A DNA stretch of 16,232 nucleotides from Synergistaceae bacterium (GTDB lineage Bacteria; Synergistota; Synergistia; Synergistales; Synergistaceae): assembly GCA_031290815.1 (NCBI GenBank), contig JAISLO010000135.1, positions 1-16,232 of the forward strand. Direction: 5' to 3'. The notes beneath the pieces were generated by a model. The model ran no database searches. It saw only the letters and a list, made by a program, of their open reading frames with translations, and had not been told where the DNA came from. The stretch's first letter is position 1; every line of letters begins with the position of its first letter. Of the stretch, positions 6,800 to 14,174 are shown one piece after another. Both the position numbers and the translations under genes were made by a program.

Positions 6800-6838
6800 A
6801 GATTTCTCCTCCAAGATTCTCGTCGCGCCGGGCCCGGG

Positions 6839-8128
6839 CTAGAGAAGTCCTCCGCTTTTGCTGCGCCGCTTCAGGATACCCTCGTAATGCCGCATCAACA
6901 TCTGCCCCTCAACCTGGTGAATCGTGTCGAGGGCGACTCCAACAACGATGAGTATCGCCGTTCCGCCAAAATAAAACGTGTTTATCCTCATCACTCCCGA
7001 CATGAAGGTCGGGACCAGAGCGACTATGGCGAGCGCAATCGCTCCTCCAAGGGTGATGCGGTTCATGACGCGCTCTATGTAATCGGAAGTCGGCCTGCCA
7101 GGTCTGATGCCGAGTATGAATCCTCCGTACTTCTTCATATTATTCGACAGGTCGGTCGGGTTGAAGACGACAGCGGTGTAAAAATATGAGAAGAACACTA
7201 TGAGGATTACGTAAAACAGCATATATATCGGGCTTGACGGCGAAAACGCCCATTTTACGGACTCCGCCGCGGCGTTTCCGGTGAAAAAGTTCGCTATAGT
7301 GTATGGAAAGAGCAGCACCGATGACGCGAATATGATCGGTATGACTCCCGACGTGTTTACCTTGAGGGGTATGAACGTGCTCTGCCCCCCGTAAACCTTG
7401 TTTCCCACCATGCGCTTCGCGTACTGCACCGGAAGCCTTCTCTGTCCCTCCTGAAGATAGATGCACCCTGCGATTACGAAAATCATCACGGCGACCGCGA
7501 CCACCAGGTTGATGGGGTTCATCTCCCTGAGGCCTACGAGCTTGACCGTCTCGACTATCGCTTCCGGCAGGCGAGCCACTATCCCAGCGTAAATCAGAAG
7601 GGAGATCCCATTGCCAATGCCGTGGTCCGACATGACCTCGCCAAGCCACATTAAGACTACAGAGCCGGTGGTTACAGTCACCACCACGACCAGCATATCC
7701 AGCCAATTCCCGGAGAATATCTGGAGGTTTCTGAGCCAGGTCGTCATCCCGACGGCCTGAATGAGGGCGAAGACAATGGTGCCGTATCTCGTGTACTGAG
7801 TGATCTTCTTCCTGCCCTCCTCGCCCTCCTTCTGCATCTTTTCGAGGGCTGGAAATATGACCACCAGAAGCTGCATCACTATGCTCGAGTTTATATACGG
7901 CGCGACCCCCAGGGCGAACACGCTGAAACGGCGAAGAGCGCCGCCGGCGAAGAGATCCAGAAAGCCCAGAAAGCCTCCCTCGGCGAAGAGCTTCGACATT
8001 GCCTCCGAATCTATTCCAGGCGTCGGGATATGAGCTCCCAACCTGTAGATAAAAAGGGCAGCTATCACAAAAAGGATGCGCCTTTTGAGATCCGGCAGTC
8101 GAAAGGCATCCCGGAACCCGTCTATCAC
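6839..8128 (-). CDS. secY: Protein translocase subunit SecY (GTG start)
   Basis: SecY is the pore of the SecYEG channel that exports unfolded proteins and inserts membrane proteins. The 429-residue sequence fits ten membrane helices. Family motifs are AHIPTPGID (residues 32-40), the plug region after it, PYINSSIVMQLL (77-88), WLGEVMSDHGIGNGISLLIY (161-180), GQRRLPVQYAKR (228-239), and the C5 loop GGFILGIRPG (335-344) with the functionally key arginine (Arg342, E. coli Arg357). The C-terminus is the usual short basic tail. The start is GTG at 8128, with GAGGTGAT five bases before it; the result, MIDGFRDAFRLPDLKRRI, aligns with other SecY starts. Being between rplO and adk is the classical position. 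Confidence 0.98.
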   Translation of the reverse strand: MIDGFRDAFRLPDLKRRILFVIAALFIYRLGAHIPTPGIDSEAMSKLFAEGGFLGFLDLFAGGALRRFSVFALGVAPYINSSIVMQLLVVIFPALEKMQKEGEEGRKKITQYTRYGTIVFALIQAVGMTTWLRNLQIFSGNWLDMLVVVVTVTTGSVVLMWLGEVMSDHGIGNGISLLIYAGIVARLPEAIVETVKLVGLREMNPINLVVAVAVMIFVIAGCIYLQEGQRRLPVQYAKRMVGNKVYGGQSTFIPLKVNTSGVIPIIFASSVLLFPYTIANFFTGNAAAESVKWAFSPSSPIYMLFYVILIVFFSYFYTAVVFNPTDLSNNMKKYGGFILGIRPGRPTSDYIERVMNRITLGGAIALAIVALVPTFMSGVMRINTFYFGGTAILIVVGVALDTIHQVEGQMLMRHYEGILKRRSKSGGLL

Positions 8129-8129
8129 G

Positions 8130-8576
8130 CTAGATCACCTCTGCCTTTCCGCCCGCCGCCTCGATTTTCTCCTTGGCGGATGCGCTGAACGCGTTTGCCT
8201 TAACCTCCAACCTTCTGGTCAACTCGCCTTCGCCAAGAATCTTGACAGGCAAGCTCAGATCCGAGATAAGCCGTTTCGCGTGTAGTTCTTCCGAGGTAAT
8301 CACGGAATCTTCTTCGAATCGGCCATCGAGGTCCCTCACGTTGACCGTCTGGTAATTCGCAGCGTGCCTGAAGTTGCTGAAACCCCTCTTTGGTATTCTC
8401 CTAGAGAGGGGCATTTGGCCTCCTTCAAAGAATGGGCTCACGCTGCGTCCGGCCCTGGCCTTCTGCCCTTTGTGCCCCTTTCCGGCAGTCTTGCCCTGTC
8501 CGCTCCCCAATCCAATGCCGAGCCTCTTTGTTTTACGCTTCGAACCGGGAGCCGGGGAAAGGTCATGGAGATTCAT
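8130..8576 (-). CDS. rplO: 50S ribosomal protein L15
   Basis: L15 is a late-assembly 23S rRNA-binding protein with a long basic N-terminal extension. This 148-residue protein has MNLHDLSPAPGSKRKTKRLG, the glycine-rich GLGSGQGKTAGKGHKGQKAR, and FEGGQMPLSRRIPKRGFSN. The C-terminal domain ends KIEAAGGKAEVI, as in the family. The last codons, GAG GTG ATC TAG, also serve as the SD of secY, whose GTG lies one base after the stop. Confidence 0.98.
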   Translation of the reverse strand: MNLHDLSPAPGSKRKTKRLGIGLGSGQGKTAGKGHKGQKARAGRSVSPFFEGGQMPLSRRIPKRGFSNFRHAANYQTVNVRDLDGRFEEDSVITSEELHAKRLISDLSLPVKILGEGELTRRLEVKANAFSASAKEKIEAAGGKAEVI

Positions 8577-8773
8577 GCTTTCTCGCCTCCCGTCTCACAC
8601 ACGCTGAGCTCAATCAGATGGCTGACGCTTCTTATCATGCCGCGAATCTGGGGCGTGTCCTCATGAACGACAGTCTCGTTCAGCCTGTGCAGGCCAAGCG
8701 CCCTTATAGTCCTGGCCTGTATGTCAGGACGCCCTATAGCGCTCTTCTTCCATTTAATCAATAGCTTGGACAT
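8573..8773 (-). CDS. rpmD: 50S ribosomal protein L30
   Basis: L30 is a small alpha/beta protein on the large subunit surface that is missing in some bacteria. The 66-residue product shows the family pattern LLIKWKKSAIGRPDIQARTI followed by RALGLHRLNETVVHEDTP and IRGMIRSVSHLIEL. The GCGGAGG SD fits the ATG. The stop shares four bases with the rplO start (ATGA), so the two are probably translated in a coupled way. Confidence 0.97.
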   Translation of the reverse strand: MSKLLIKWKKSAIGRPDIQARTIRALGLHRLNETVVHEDTPQIRGMIRSVSHLIELSVCETGGEKA

Positions 8774-8791
8774 CGCAAGAACCTCCGCTCC

Positions 8792-9322
8792 TCAGGCGCC
8801 GGCCGACGCGCGGTTTTCCTTGCCGCGCAGCCTGCGGACCTCTTCAGGCGTTCGCAGTCCGCAGACCGCTTTGAACGTCGCGTAGGCGACATTTATGGGG
8901 TTCGACGTGCGGCCGATGACCTTAGTCAGTACGTCGCGCACCCCGCCTAGTTCCATGATAGCCCTGACTACCGCGCCTGCGATTACTCCTGTGCCGGACG
9001 CCGCAGGGCGAATCAGGACAGACGCCGCTCCAAATTTGCCGAGAATAGGGTGAGGTATGGTGTTTCCGACCTTCTTGAGGTCAACCATATTCTTCTTGGC
9101 GTGATCGATTCCCTTTCGCACTGCCTCGGAGATCTCCCTCGCCTTGCCCATGCCTATTCCAACCTGATCCACTCCGTCTCCAACGACAACGAGAACGGAA
9201 AAGCGGAATCTCTTGCCCCCCTTGACGACTTTGCTCACCCTGTTTATGGAGACGACGCGCTCCGTGAGCTCTATTCCTCTGCTGCTGTAATTTTTTGTTT
9301 GTTGATTCTGAGCTGCCAACAT
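8792..9322 (-). CDS. rpsE: 30S ribosomal protein S5
   Basis: S5 takes part in decoding fidelity and mRNA entry; changes in its loop can give ram or spectinomycin-resistance phenotypes. The double-stranded RNA-binding-like N-domain reads ERVVSINRVSKVVKGGKRFR and continues into VVVGDGVDQVGIGMGKA. The C-domain has IRPAASGTGVIAGAVVRAIM and GVRDVLTKVIGRTSNPINV. Length is 176 residues, with a slightly extended, polar N-terminus (LAAQNQQTKNYSSRG). A strong GGGAGGG SD is 4-5 bases from the ATG. Confidence 0.98.
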   Translation of the reverse strand: MLAAQNQQTKNYSSRGIELTERVVSINRVSKVVKGGKRFRFSVLVVVGDGVDQVGIGMGKAREISEAVRKGIDHAKKNMVDLKKVGNTIPHPILGKFGAASVLIRPAASGTGVIAGAVVRAIMELGGVRDVLTKVIGRTSNPINVAYATFKAVCGLRTPEEVRRLRGKENRASAGA

Positions 9323-9331
9323 CTTCCCTCC

Positions 9332-9700
9332 CTAGAACTGCAAGCCGGCTTCTCGAGCGGCGTCCGCGAGCGCTTTCACCCTGCCGAGAAAAATATGCCC
9401 GCCCCTGTCGAACACAACAGTTTTGATTCCGCTGGCCAAAGCCCGCTCCGCAATGAGCTTTCCTACGCTCTTTGCCGTTTCCTGACCGCCGTCGGCAGAA
9501 GGCGAGTCCTGAATCGACTTCTCCAGGGACGACGCCGAGGCCAAGGTCCTTCCGGCCTCATCGTCGATAACCTGAGCGTATATGTGTTTCAAACTGCGGA
9601 ACACAGAGAGGCGCGGACGCTCCGGGGTGCCCGCGACGCGTTTGCGCAAGCGGCGATGACGATGTATGCGCATCTCGTTGCGGCTACGAATCCTGATCAC
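9332..9700 (-). CDS. rplR: 50S ribosomal protein L18 (GTG start)
   Basis: L18 binds 5S rRNA together with L5 and joins it to the central protuberance. The first codon is GTG (9700), with CGAGGTGAT upstream; an out-of-frame ATG in the same segment soon meets a stop. The 122-residue product contains RHRRLRKRVAGTPERPRLSV, HIYAQVIDDEAGRTLASASS and the C-terminal FDRGGHIFLGRVKALADAAR, all typical. Its TAG stop is 9 bases from the rpsE ATG. Confidence 0.97.
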   Translation of the reverse strand: MIRIRSRNEMRIHRHRRLRKRVAGTPERPRLSVFRSLKHIYAQVIDDEAGRTLASASSLEKSIQDSPSADGGQETAKSVGKLIAERALASGIKTVVFDRGGHIFLGRVKALADAAREAGLQF

Positions 9701-9718
9701 ATTCCATCACCTCGTATA

Positions 9719-10258
9719 TTATTTACCGCCGGCCTTTCCGGCCTTGCGAATGACGTATTCGTCGGAATAGCGAATACCCTTGCCCTTGTACGGCTCAGGC
9801 GGGCGATACTCCCTGATGTTCGCGGCGACCTGACCGACGAGCTGCTTGTCGATGCCCCGAACGATTATCTTGACGGGCCCATCTACGGCAAAATCTATTC
9901 CCTCTGGGGGAACCACTTCGACGGGATGGGAGAAACCGAGCGACATCACGAGGTTTTTACCCTGCATCTGCGCCCTGTATCCAACTCCGATTATCTCAAG
10001 AGTCCTCTCAAAGCCGTTTGTAACGCCCGTTATCATATTGCTCAGAATAGCCCTCGTCATCCCGTGAGCCGCCCTTACGTTCTTTTCGTCGTTCGAGCGG
10101 CGGACGATGACGTTTCCATCATCTATCGAGACGGATATCTCCGGCGAGATCCCCAGCTTCAAAGCTCCCTTCGAGCCCTTGACTGTGACCTCACCGCCCA
10201 GAACGATGACGTCGACTCCTTTGGGCAGCGGGATTGGCTTACGGCCTATGCGTGACAT
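9719..10258 (-). CDS. rplF: 50S ribosomal protein L6
   Basis: L6 lies near the factor-binding site and the sarcin-ricin loop and is made of two similar alpha/beta domains. The 179-residue protein starts MSRIGRKPIPLPKGVDV, has the domain-joining stretch GVTNGFERTLEIIGVGYRAQ, and ends with the signature PPEPYKGKGIRYSDEYVIRK. The SD is AGGGGGG with 6-base spacing. The long plus-strand open frame across this gene is a shadow, not a gene. Confidence 0.98.
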   Translation of the reverse strand: MSRIGRKPIPLPKGVDVIVLGGEVTVKGSKGALKLGISPEISVSIDDGNVIVRRSNDEKNVRAAHGMTRAILSNMITGVTNGFERTLEIIGVGYRAQMQGKNLVMSLGFSHPVEVVPPEGIDFAVDGPVKIIVRGIDKQLVGQVAANIREYRPPEPYKGKGIRYSDEYVIRKAGKAGGK

Positions 10259-10268
10259 GATATCCCCC

Positions 10269-10679
10269 CTACCAGACGTAGCACATGACCTCGCCGCCGA
10301 GTCCTCGTTTGCGGGCCTCCGCGTCGGTCATGAGTCCGTTTGAAGTAGAAATCAACGCTATTCCGAGGCCGCCCATCACCCGCGGAACATCTTCCTTGTG
10401 GACATAAATACGCCGCCCGGGCTTGCTTATGCGCCGCAAACCCTGTATAACCCTCTCACGCCCGGTTCCGTAGCTCATGTACACTCGAAGCGTCGGCGAA
10501 GGAAGCTTTGGATCGGTGACGGTCTTATAATTGCGAATGTAGCCCTCGTCCTTCAAAATACGGGCTATTTCGAGCCTCAGTTTGCTCATTGGCATATCTA
10601 CCATTTCATGATATACAGTATTCGCGTTTCGAATGCGAGTCAGCATATCGGCAACAGGATCTGTTACATGCATCCCCAT
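10269..10679 (-). CDS. rpsH: 30S ribosomal protein S8
   Basis: S8 binds the central domain of 16S rRNA and in E. coli represses the spc operon. I place the start at ATG 10679, 4 bases after AGGGAGG, giving 136 residues beginning MGMHVTDPVADMLTRIRN. The ATG at 10694 would put the SD inside the coding frame, and the ATG at 10673 is also possible. The rRNA-binding C-terminal motif is intact (IALISTSNGLMTDAEARKRG), followed by the family ending GGEVMCYVW. No S8-binding operator hairpin was recognised by eye in the short gaps around rplE. Confidence 0.97.
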   Translation of the reverse strand: MGMHVTDPVADMLTRIRNANTVYHEMVDMPMSKLRLEIARILKDEGYIRNYKTVTDPKLPSPTLRVYMSYGTGRERVIQGLRRISKPGRRIYVHKEDVPRVMGGLGIALISTSNGLMTDAEARKRGLGGEVMCYVW

Positions 10680-10697
10680 TGATCCTCCCTTCATGCC

Positions 10698-10883
10698 CTA
10701 CCAGCTTGACTTGACGACACCTGGAATTTTCCCCTCTCGAGCCAGGCTTCTGAAGCAGCAGCGGCACATGTTGAACATTCGCATGTATCCCCGCGGACGA
10801 CCGCAAATGGGGCACCGGTTGTAACGTCTCACGTTGAACTTGGGTTCAGCTTGAGCCTTATTCCTCAAACTTTTGCGCGCCAT
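10698..10883 (-). CDS. rpsZ: 30S ribosomal protein S14, zinc-binding type Z
   Basis: This is the short (61-residue) zinc-containing form of S14, which binds 16S rRNA in the 30S head next to S3 and S10. The zinc ligands are Cys24, Cys27, Cys40 and Cys43 in CPICGRPRGYMRMFNMCRCC, and the protein ends in GKIPGVVKSSW as in other type Z proteins. Many Gram-positive genomes keep a second, cysteine-free copy elsewhere for zinc shortage; none is visible here. The candidate SD is the G-run TAGGGGGGA, rather far (about 12 bases) from the ATG. Often annotated as rpsN. Confidence 0.98.
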   Translation of the reverse strand: MARKSLRNKAQAEPKFNVRRYNRCPICGRPRGYMRMFNMCRCCFRSLAREGKIPGVVKSSW

Positions 10884-10900
10884 AATATAAGAAGTCCCCC

Positions 10901-11443
10901 CTACTTGGCAAATGGCATCCCGAGCTCGGAGAGAAGGGCAAAAGCCTCCTCATCCGTGGCTGCGCTCGTCACGAACGTAACGTTCATGCCGCGCATGCGG
11001 ATGACCTTATCATATTCGATCTCCGGAAACAACAGCTGCTCCCTGAGTCCGAGGTTGTAGTTTCCTCTCCCGTCAAAACCGCGCCTGGCCACTCCCTGGA
11101 AGTCCTTGATGCGCGGCAGCGCCACGCTGATCAACCTGTCGGCGAACTCCCACATCCTGGTGGATCTCAATGTGACGCAGCATGCCACCGGCATTCCGGC
11201 CCGCACCTTAAAACCGGCGACCGAGTTTTTTGCGCGCTTCATCATGGGTTTCTGTCCGGTGATCGTAGCTAGCTCGGATATGGACGCCTCCATGTACTTC
11301 ATATCCTGCTTGGCCTCGTTCACGCCAATGTTGATAACTATTTTCACAAGTCCCGGGAGCTCCATCGGGCTCTTGTAATTGAACTGCGACCTGAGCCTCG
11401 GCGCAACTTCCTTCTTGTATTTTTCAAGGAGACGTGGAGTCAT
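10901..11443 (-). CDS. rplE: 50S ribosomal protein L5
   Basis: L5 binds 5S rRNA and contacts P-site tRNA in the central protuberance. The 180-residue protein matches family length and has LEKYKKEVAPRLRSQFNY, the signature VKIVINIGVNEAKQD, GQKPMMKRAKNSVAGFKVR and the C-terminal GMNVTFVTSAATDEEAFALL. The ATG has a purine-rich GGGAGGGAGAGG upstream. It sits between rplX (16-base gap) and the zinc-type S14 gene (17-base gap), the usual order. Confidence 0.98.
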   Translation of the reverse strand: MTPRLLEKYKKEVAPRLRSQFNYKSPMELPGLVKIVINIGVNEAKQDMKYMEASISELATITGQKPMMKRAKNSVAGFKVRAGMPVACCVTLRSTRMWEFADRLISVALPRIKDFQGVARRGFDGRGNYNLGLREQLLFPEIEYDKVIRMRGMNVTFVTSAATDEEAFALLSELGMPFAK

Positions 11444-11459
11444 CTTCGCCTCTCCCTCC

Positions 11460-11786
11460 CTATGCCTTGTCGACGATCTCGCCGCATTTTTTGCAGACCC
11501 TTACCTTTGCGCCGCTGTCCAGAAACGCTCTTCCGACTCGAGTGGGCTTGCCGCACGAGGGACAGACGAGCATGGCCTTGTCGGAGTGGATGGGGGCCTC
11601 CATCTTGATGCGGCCTCCTCTAGGGTTTTTCTGCGTGGGCCGCGAGCTTTTCGTAACGACATTGACGCTCTCGACGACTATCAGCCCTCTTGCGATGTCC
11701 CTGCGCAATATCTTGCCTTCCCTGCCCTTGTCCTTGCCGGAGACGATGTAAACACGATCACCCTTGCGTAAACGCATTTTAGCCAT
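11460..11786 (-). CDS. rplX: 50S ribosomal protein L24 with C-terminal zinc-ribbon
   Basis: L24 is one of the two initiator proteins for large-subunit assembly. Its N-terminal KOW/SH3-like domain (residues 1-60) carries VYIVSGKDKGREGKIL. Residues 72-104 hold two CxxC pairs, Cys75/Cys78 in LVCPSCGKPTRVG and Cys98/Cys101 in VRVCKKCGEIV. This putative zinc ribbon is found in many but not all bacterial L24 proteins. Length is 108 residues. AGGAGG lies 9 bases before the ATG at 11786; a second Met at residue 4 is less likely as start. Zinc binding is inferred from the cysteine pattern only. Confidence 0.98.
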   Translation of the reverse strand: MAKMRLRKGDRVYIVSGKDKGREGKILRRDIARGLIVVESVNVVTKSSRPTQKNPRGGRIKMEAPIHSDKAMLVCPSCGKPTRVGRAFLDSGAKVRVCKKCGEIVDKA

Positions 11787-11800
11787 TGCACGAGTCCTCC

Positions 11801-12169
11801 TTAAACAACTTCCGGAGCGAGGGAAACTATTCTCATGTAGCGTTTTTCCCTCAGTTCTCTGGCTACGGGACCAAAGATGCGCGTACCCTTGGGGTCTCCG
11901 TTGTTATCTATCAGCACGGCGGCGTTATCGTCGAATCGCACGTAAGAGCCGTCCCTCCGGCGGACCTCCTTCTTGGTGCGCACTATAACAGCCCGGATGA
12001 CGTCACCCTTGCTCACGTTGCTGTTCGGTATGGCCTCCTTGACGGAAGCTACAATCACATCGCCTACCGAGCCAACCTTGCGGAACGAACCTCCCTTTAC
12101 CTGGATGCATAGGATCTTCCTCGCCCCGGAGTTATCAGCCACATTGAGAACGGTTCTGAGCTGAATCAT
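11801..12169 (-). CDS. rplN: 50S ribosomal protein L14
   Basis: L14 is at the subunit interface next to L19, forms intersubunit bridges with 16S rRNA and is the site bound by the silencing factor RsfS. At 122 residues it has exactly the usual length. It begins MIQLRTVLNVADNSGARKIL and keeps the conserved stretches VGDVIVASVKEA and VIVRTKKEVRRRDGSYVRFD. GAGGAGG precedes the ATG. This gene opens the spc-type half of the cluster without any visible promoter or gap. Confidence 0.98.
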   Translation of the reverse strand: MIQLRTVLNVADNSGARKILCIQVKGGSFRKVGSVGDVIVASVKEAIPNSNVSKGDVIRAVIVRTKKEVRRRDGSYVRFDDNAAVLIDNNGDPKGTRIFGPVARELREKRYMRIVSLAPEVV

Positions 12170-12172
12170 CTT

Positions 12173-12463
12173 CTACGCCTCCTCGCCGGCCTCTTCGCCA
12201 AGCATCGGGGCCCGTTCCAATATCTGAGATACGCGCCATCTCTTGTTTCGGCTCAGAGGGCGAGTCTCCTCGATCATTATTTTATCTCCGGGCCGGCACT
12301 CGTTCTGTTCATCGTGAGCCATGTATTTTTTGACGCGCAGAACAGGCTTGCCGTAAAGTGCATGCTTGGACATGCGTTCCACCTTAACCACGACTGTTTT
12401 ATTCATCTTGTCACTGACTACGATTCCAGTCCTGACCTTTCGATTAGGAGAATTTTCCTCCAT
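12173..12463 (-). CDS. rpsQ: 30S ribosomal protein S17
   Basis: S17 is an OB-fold protein that binds 16S rRNA directly and helps early 30S assembly. The 96-residue protein contains the family motifs RTGIVVSDKMNKTVVVKVER and IMIEETRPLSRNKRWRVSQI. A short acidic tail (LGEEAGEEA) follows, a slight extension over the roughly 85-residue minimal form. The likely SD is AAGGGGG, with a second G-run immediately before the ATG. In many bacteria this gene closes the S10 part; here rplN follows after 3 bases. Confidence 0.98.
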   Translation of the reverse strand: MEENSPNRKVRTGIVVSDKMNKTVVVKVERMSKHALYGKPVLRVKKYMAHDEQNECRPGDKIMIEETRPLSRNKRWRVSQILERAPMLGEEAGEEA

Positions 12464-12469
12464 CCCCGA

Positions 12470-12685
12470 CTACCCCCTTACTCCCGCCCGCTTCTCCGAG
12501 TCCTCTTTTTCCCGAATTACGGTGAGAACCCGCGCGATCGAGCGGCGGACTTCCTTGATACGGCCCGTGTTGCCAAGCTGGCCGATGGCGTGCTGAAATC
12601 TCAGGTTGAACAGCTCTTCCTTAAACTGACGGTGCTTTTCCTGGAGCTCGTCAACCGTCATCTCCCGAAGCGCGCTTGCATCCAT
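12470..12685 (-). CDS. rpmC: 50S ribosomal protein L29
   Basis: L29 is a small two-helix protein that packs beside L23 at the tunnel exit. Two starts are possible. GTG at 12694 overlaps the rplP end and has GGAG only 3 bases away. ATG at 12685 gives MDASALREMTVDEL, which aligns residue for residue with the usual MKANEIRDLTxxE start. I prefer the ATG (71 residues), with GGAG about 12 bases upstream. The diagnostic core EELFNLRFQHAIGQLGN and the second helix VRRSIARVLTVIRE are clear. The stop lies 6 bases before rpsQ. Confidence 0.93.
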   Translation of the reverse strand: MDASALREMTVDELQEKHRQFKEELFNLRFQHAIGQLGNTGRIKEVRRSIARVLTVIREKEDSEKRAGVRG

Positions 12686-12686
12686 A

Positions 12687-13106
12687 TCAGACACCCACTC
12701 CCTCTCTCGCCAGCAACTTCACCTTGATCGGGAGTTTGAAGGATGCGGTGCGAAACGCCTCTTCGGCTATCTCTCTCGATACTCCTTCGATCTCGAACAT
12801 GACGCGGCCTCTTTTTACAGCCGCCGACCAGTACTCTACATTTCCCTTGCCCTTGCCCATGCGGGTTTCGAGCGGTTTTTCCGTGACGGGGCGATCAGGG
12901 AAAATCCTGATCCATATTTTCCCGCCCTTTTTCATCTTACGGGATAGCGAGACTCGGACGGCCTCGATCTGCCTGGCCGTTATCCATCCGTTCTCGAGGG
13001 CCTGCAATCCGTATTCCCCGAAGTCAACCTTCGTAGCTCCCTTGGAAATCCCGCGAAGAGGCGTCAGGTGCGGCTTACGATACTTCACTCTTTTTGGGGA
13101 CAGCAT
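12687..13106 (-). CDS. rplP: 50S ribosomal protein L16
   Basis: L16 organises the A-site region of the large subunit and contacts the elbow of tRNA. The 139-residue protein has the family N-terminus MLSPKRVKYRKPHLTPLRG and the MGKGKGNVEYWSAAVKRGR motif near the peptidyl-transferase centre. In most L16 proteins this motif reads VKPGR; here it reads VKRGR, a small substitution of uncertain meaning. A strong GAGGAGGT SD precedes the ATG. The rpsC stop is only 6 bases upstream, and the rpmC start follows the TGA almost immediately. Confidence 0.98.
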   Translation of the reverse strand: MLSPKRVKYRKPHLTPLRGISKGATKVDFGEYGLQALENGWITARQIEAVRVSLSRKMKKGGKIWIRIFPDRPVTEKPLETRMGKGKGNVEYWSAAVKRGRVMFEIEGVSREIAEEAFRTASFKLPIKVKLLAREGVGV

Positions 13107-13112
13107 ACCGCG

Positions 13113-13796
13113 CTACCTCCTCTCCCTTGGAGCCGGCTGTGCCGTTGAAGATTCCATCACGAGCGGCCGCTCCATTACCTCGCCCTTGTAAATCCATACC
13201 TTTACGCCTATAACTCCGTAAATCGTCCTGGCTTCGGTAAATCCGTAGTCGATATCGGCCCGAAGGGTGGACAGGGGAAGCTGACCTTCCAAATACCACT
13301 CAGTGCGCGCGATCTCGGCGCCGCCCAAACGTCCGGCGCACTGGATCTTTATGCCCTGCGCTCCGGATTTCATGGCGCGGAATATGGACTGTTTCATAGC
13401 GCGTCTGAAGCTGATCCTGCGCTCAAGTGACGACGCTACGCCTTCCGCCACCACTTGGGCCTCGCTGTCGGGGTTTTTGATCTCCTGTATATTGATCATG
13501 ATGCGGCTCCCCGTCATAGCCTGGAGCTCGTCGCGAATAGCCTGGATCTCCGTGCCGCCCTTACCTATTACAACTCCGGGACGCGCGGTGAAGACCGTAA
13601 AACGCATGACATGACCTATACGCTCGATCTCGATCCTGCTGATTCCGGCATTCTCCCATTTCTTTTTCAGCCACTTGCGGAGCTGAAGATCTCCGTGGAG
13701 ATTTTTCGCGTAATTCCGCCCGCTTGCATACCAGCGTGATTCCCAGTCATATATGACGCCAAGACGATAACCTACCGGGTGAACCTTCTGACCCAC
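13113..13796 (-). CDS. rpsC: 30S ribosomal protein S3
   Basis: S3 lies at the mRNA entry tunnel, where with S4 and S5 it contributes to mRNA unwinding. Two in-frame GTG codons are near the start. The second (13796) gives the exact family N-terminus MGQKVHPVGYRLG and sits about 7 bases after AAGGAGG; the first (13802) is jammed against the SD. I therefore call 227 residues from the second. The KH domain GXXG loop is seen as IGKGG around residues 77-81, and the C-terminal domain ends in a short basic tail rich in Pro, Arg and Ala. Twelve bases separate it from rplV. Confidence 0.97.
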   Translation of the reverse strand: MGQKVHPVGYRLGVIYDWESRWYASGRNYAKNLHGDLQLRKWLKKKWENAGISRIEIERIGHVMRFTVFTARPGVVIGKGGTEIQAIRDELQAMTGSRIMINIQEIKNPDSEAQVVAEGVASSLERRISFRRAMKQSIFRAMKSGAQGIKIQCAGRLGGAEIARTEWYLEGQLPLSTLRADIDYGFTEARTIYGVIGVKVWIYKGEVMERPLVMESSTAQPAPRERR

Positions 13797-13808
13797 TGTC
13801 ACCCCTCC

Positions 13809-14162
13809 TTATTTCTCTGCCACTGCGACAGTAATGTGGCTCGTGTGATGCCTGAAAGCATGAGCGCGCCCGTGTGAAACCGGACGAAATCTTTTAATGT
13901 ACGCGCCCTGGTCGGCAGTGGCCCTGACGACGATCAATCTGTCCAGGTCCAGCCCCAGGTTGTGTTCGGCATTGGCGAGGGCGCTTTTCAATGTTTTTTC
14001 AACATATCTCGCTCCGACATTGGGCGTGAATTTCAATATATTCAACGCATCCGCCGCGCTCTTCCCTCTTATGAGATTGAGAACTCTTCTCGCCTTGTCC
14101 GCAGAAATACGGACCTGCCATGCGGTAGCCTTAGCCTCAGAGGTTTCTCCTTTGCCTTCCAT
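13809..14162 (-). CDS. rplV: 50S ribosomal protein L22
   Basis: L22 binds 23S rRNA domains and sends a beta-hairpin into the exit tunnel, where macrolide resistance changes can arise. The core ISADKARRVLNLIRGKSA and the hairpin region, with AYIKRFRPVSHGRAH, are both present. I start at the second ATG (14162, 117 residues). The SD TAAGGGGGA abuts the first ATG at 14168 but is about 7 bases from the second, which is normal spacing. The few residues before the conserved core (MEGKGETSEAKA) form a short variable extension. The C-terminus ends SHITVAVAEK. Confidence 0.96.
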   Translation of the reverse strand: MEGKGETSEAKATAWQVRISADKARRVLNLIRGKSAADALNILKFTPNVGARYVEKTLKSALANAEHNLGLDLDRLIVVRATADQGAYIKRFRPVSHGRAHAFRHHTSHITVAVAEK

Positions 14163-14174
14163 GATCATTCCCCC

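Noticed and set aside
6800..6814. TTG start for adk at 6814
   Set aside because: It would make the SD (GGAGGAG) part of the coding sequence; ATG 6799 has normal spacing and the usual MRMILLGPPG start.
6815..6838. GC-rich CCCGGGCCCGG stretch after secY considered as a terminator stem
   Set aside because: The palindromes are overlapping and too short to give a good stem-loop, and no U-run follows before the adk SD.
9050..10255. A 401-codon open frame on the plus strand across rpsE, rplR and rplF
   Set aside because: It lies wholly antisense to three genes with clear family matches, shows no recognisable domain and follows from their codon composition; no SD or independent context supports it.
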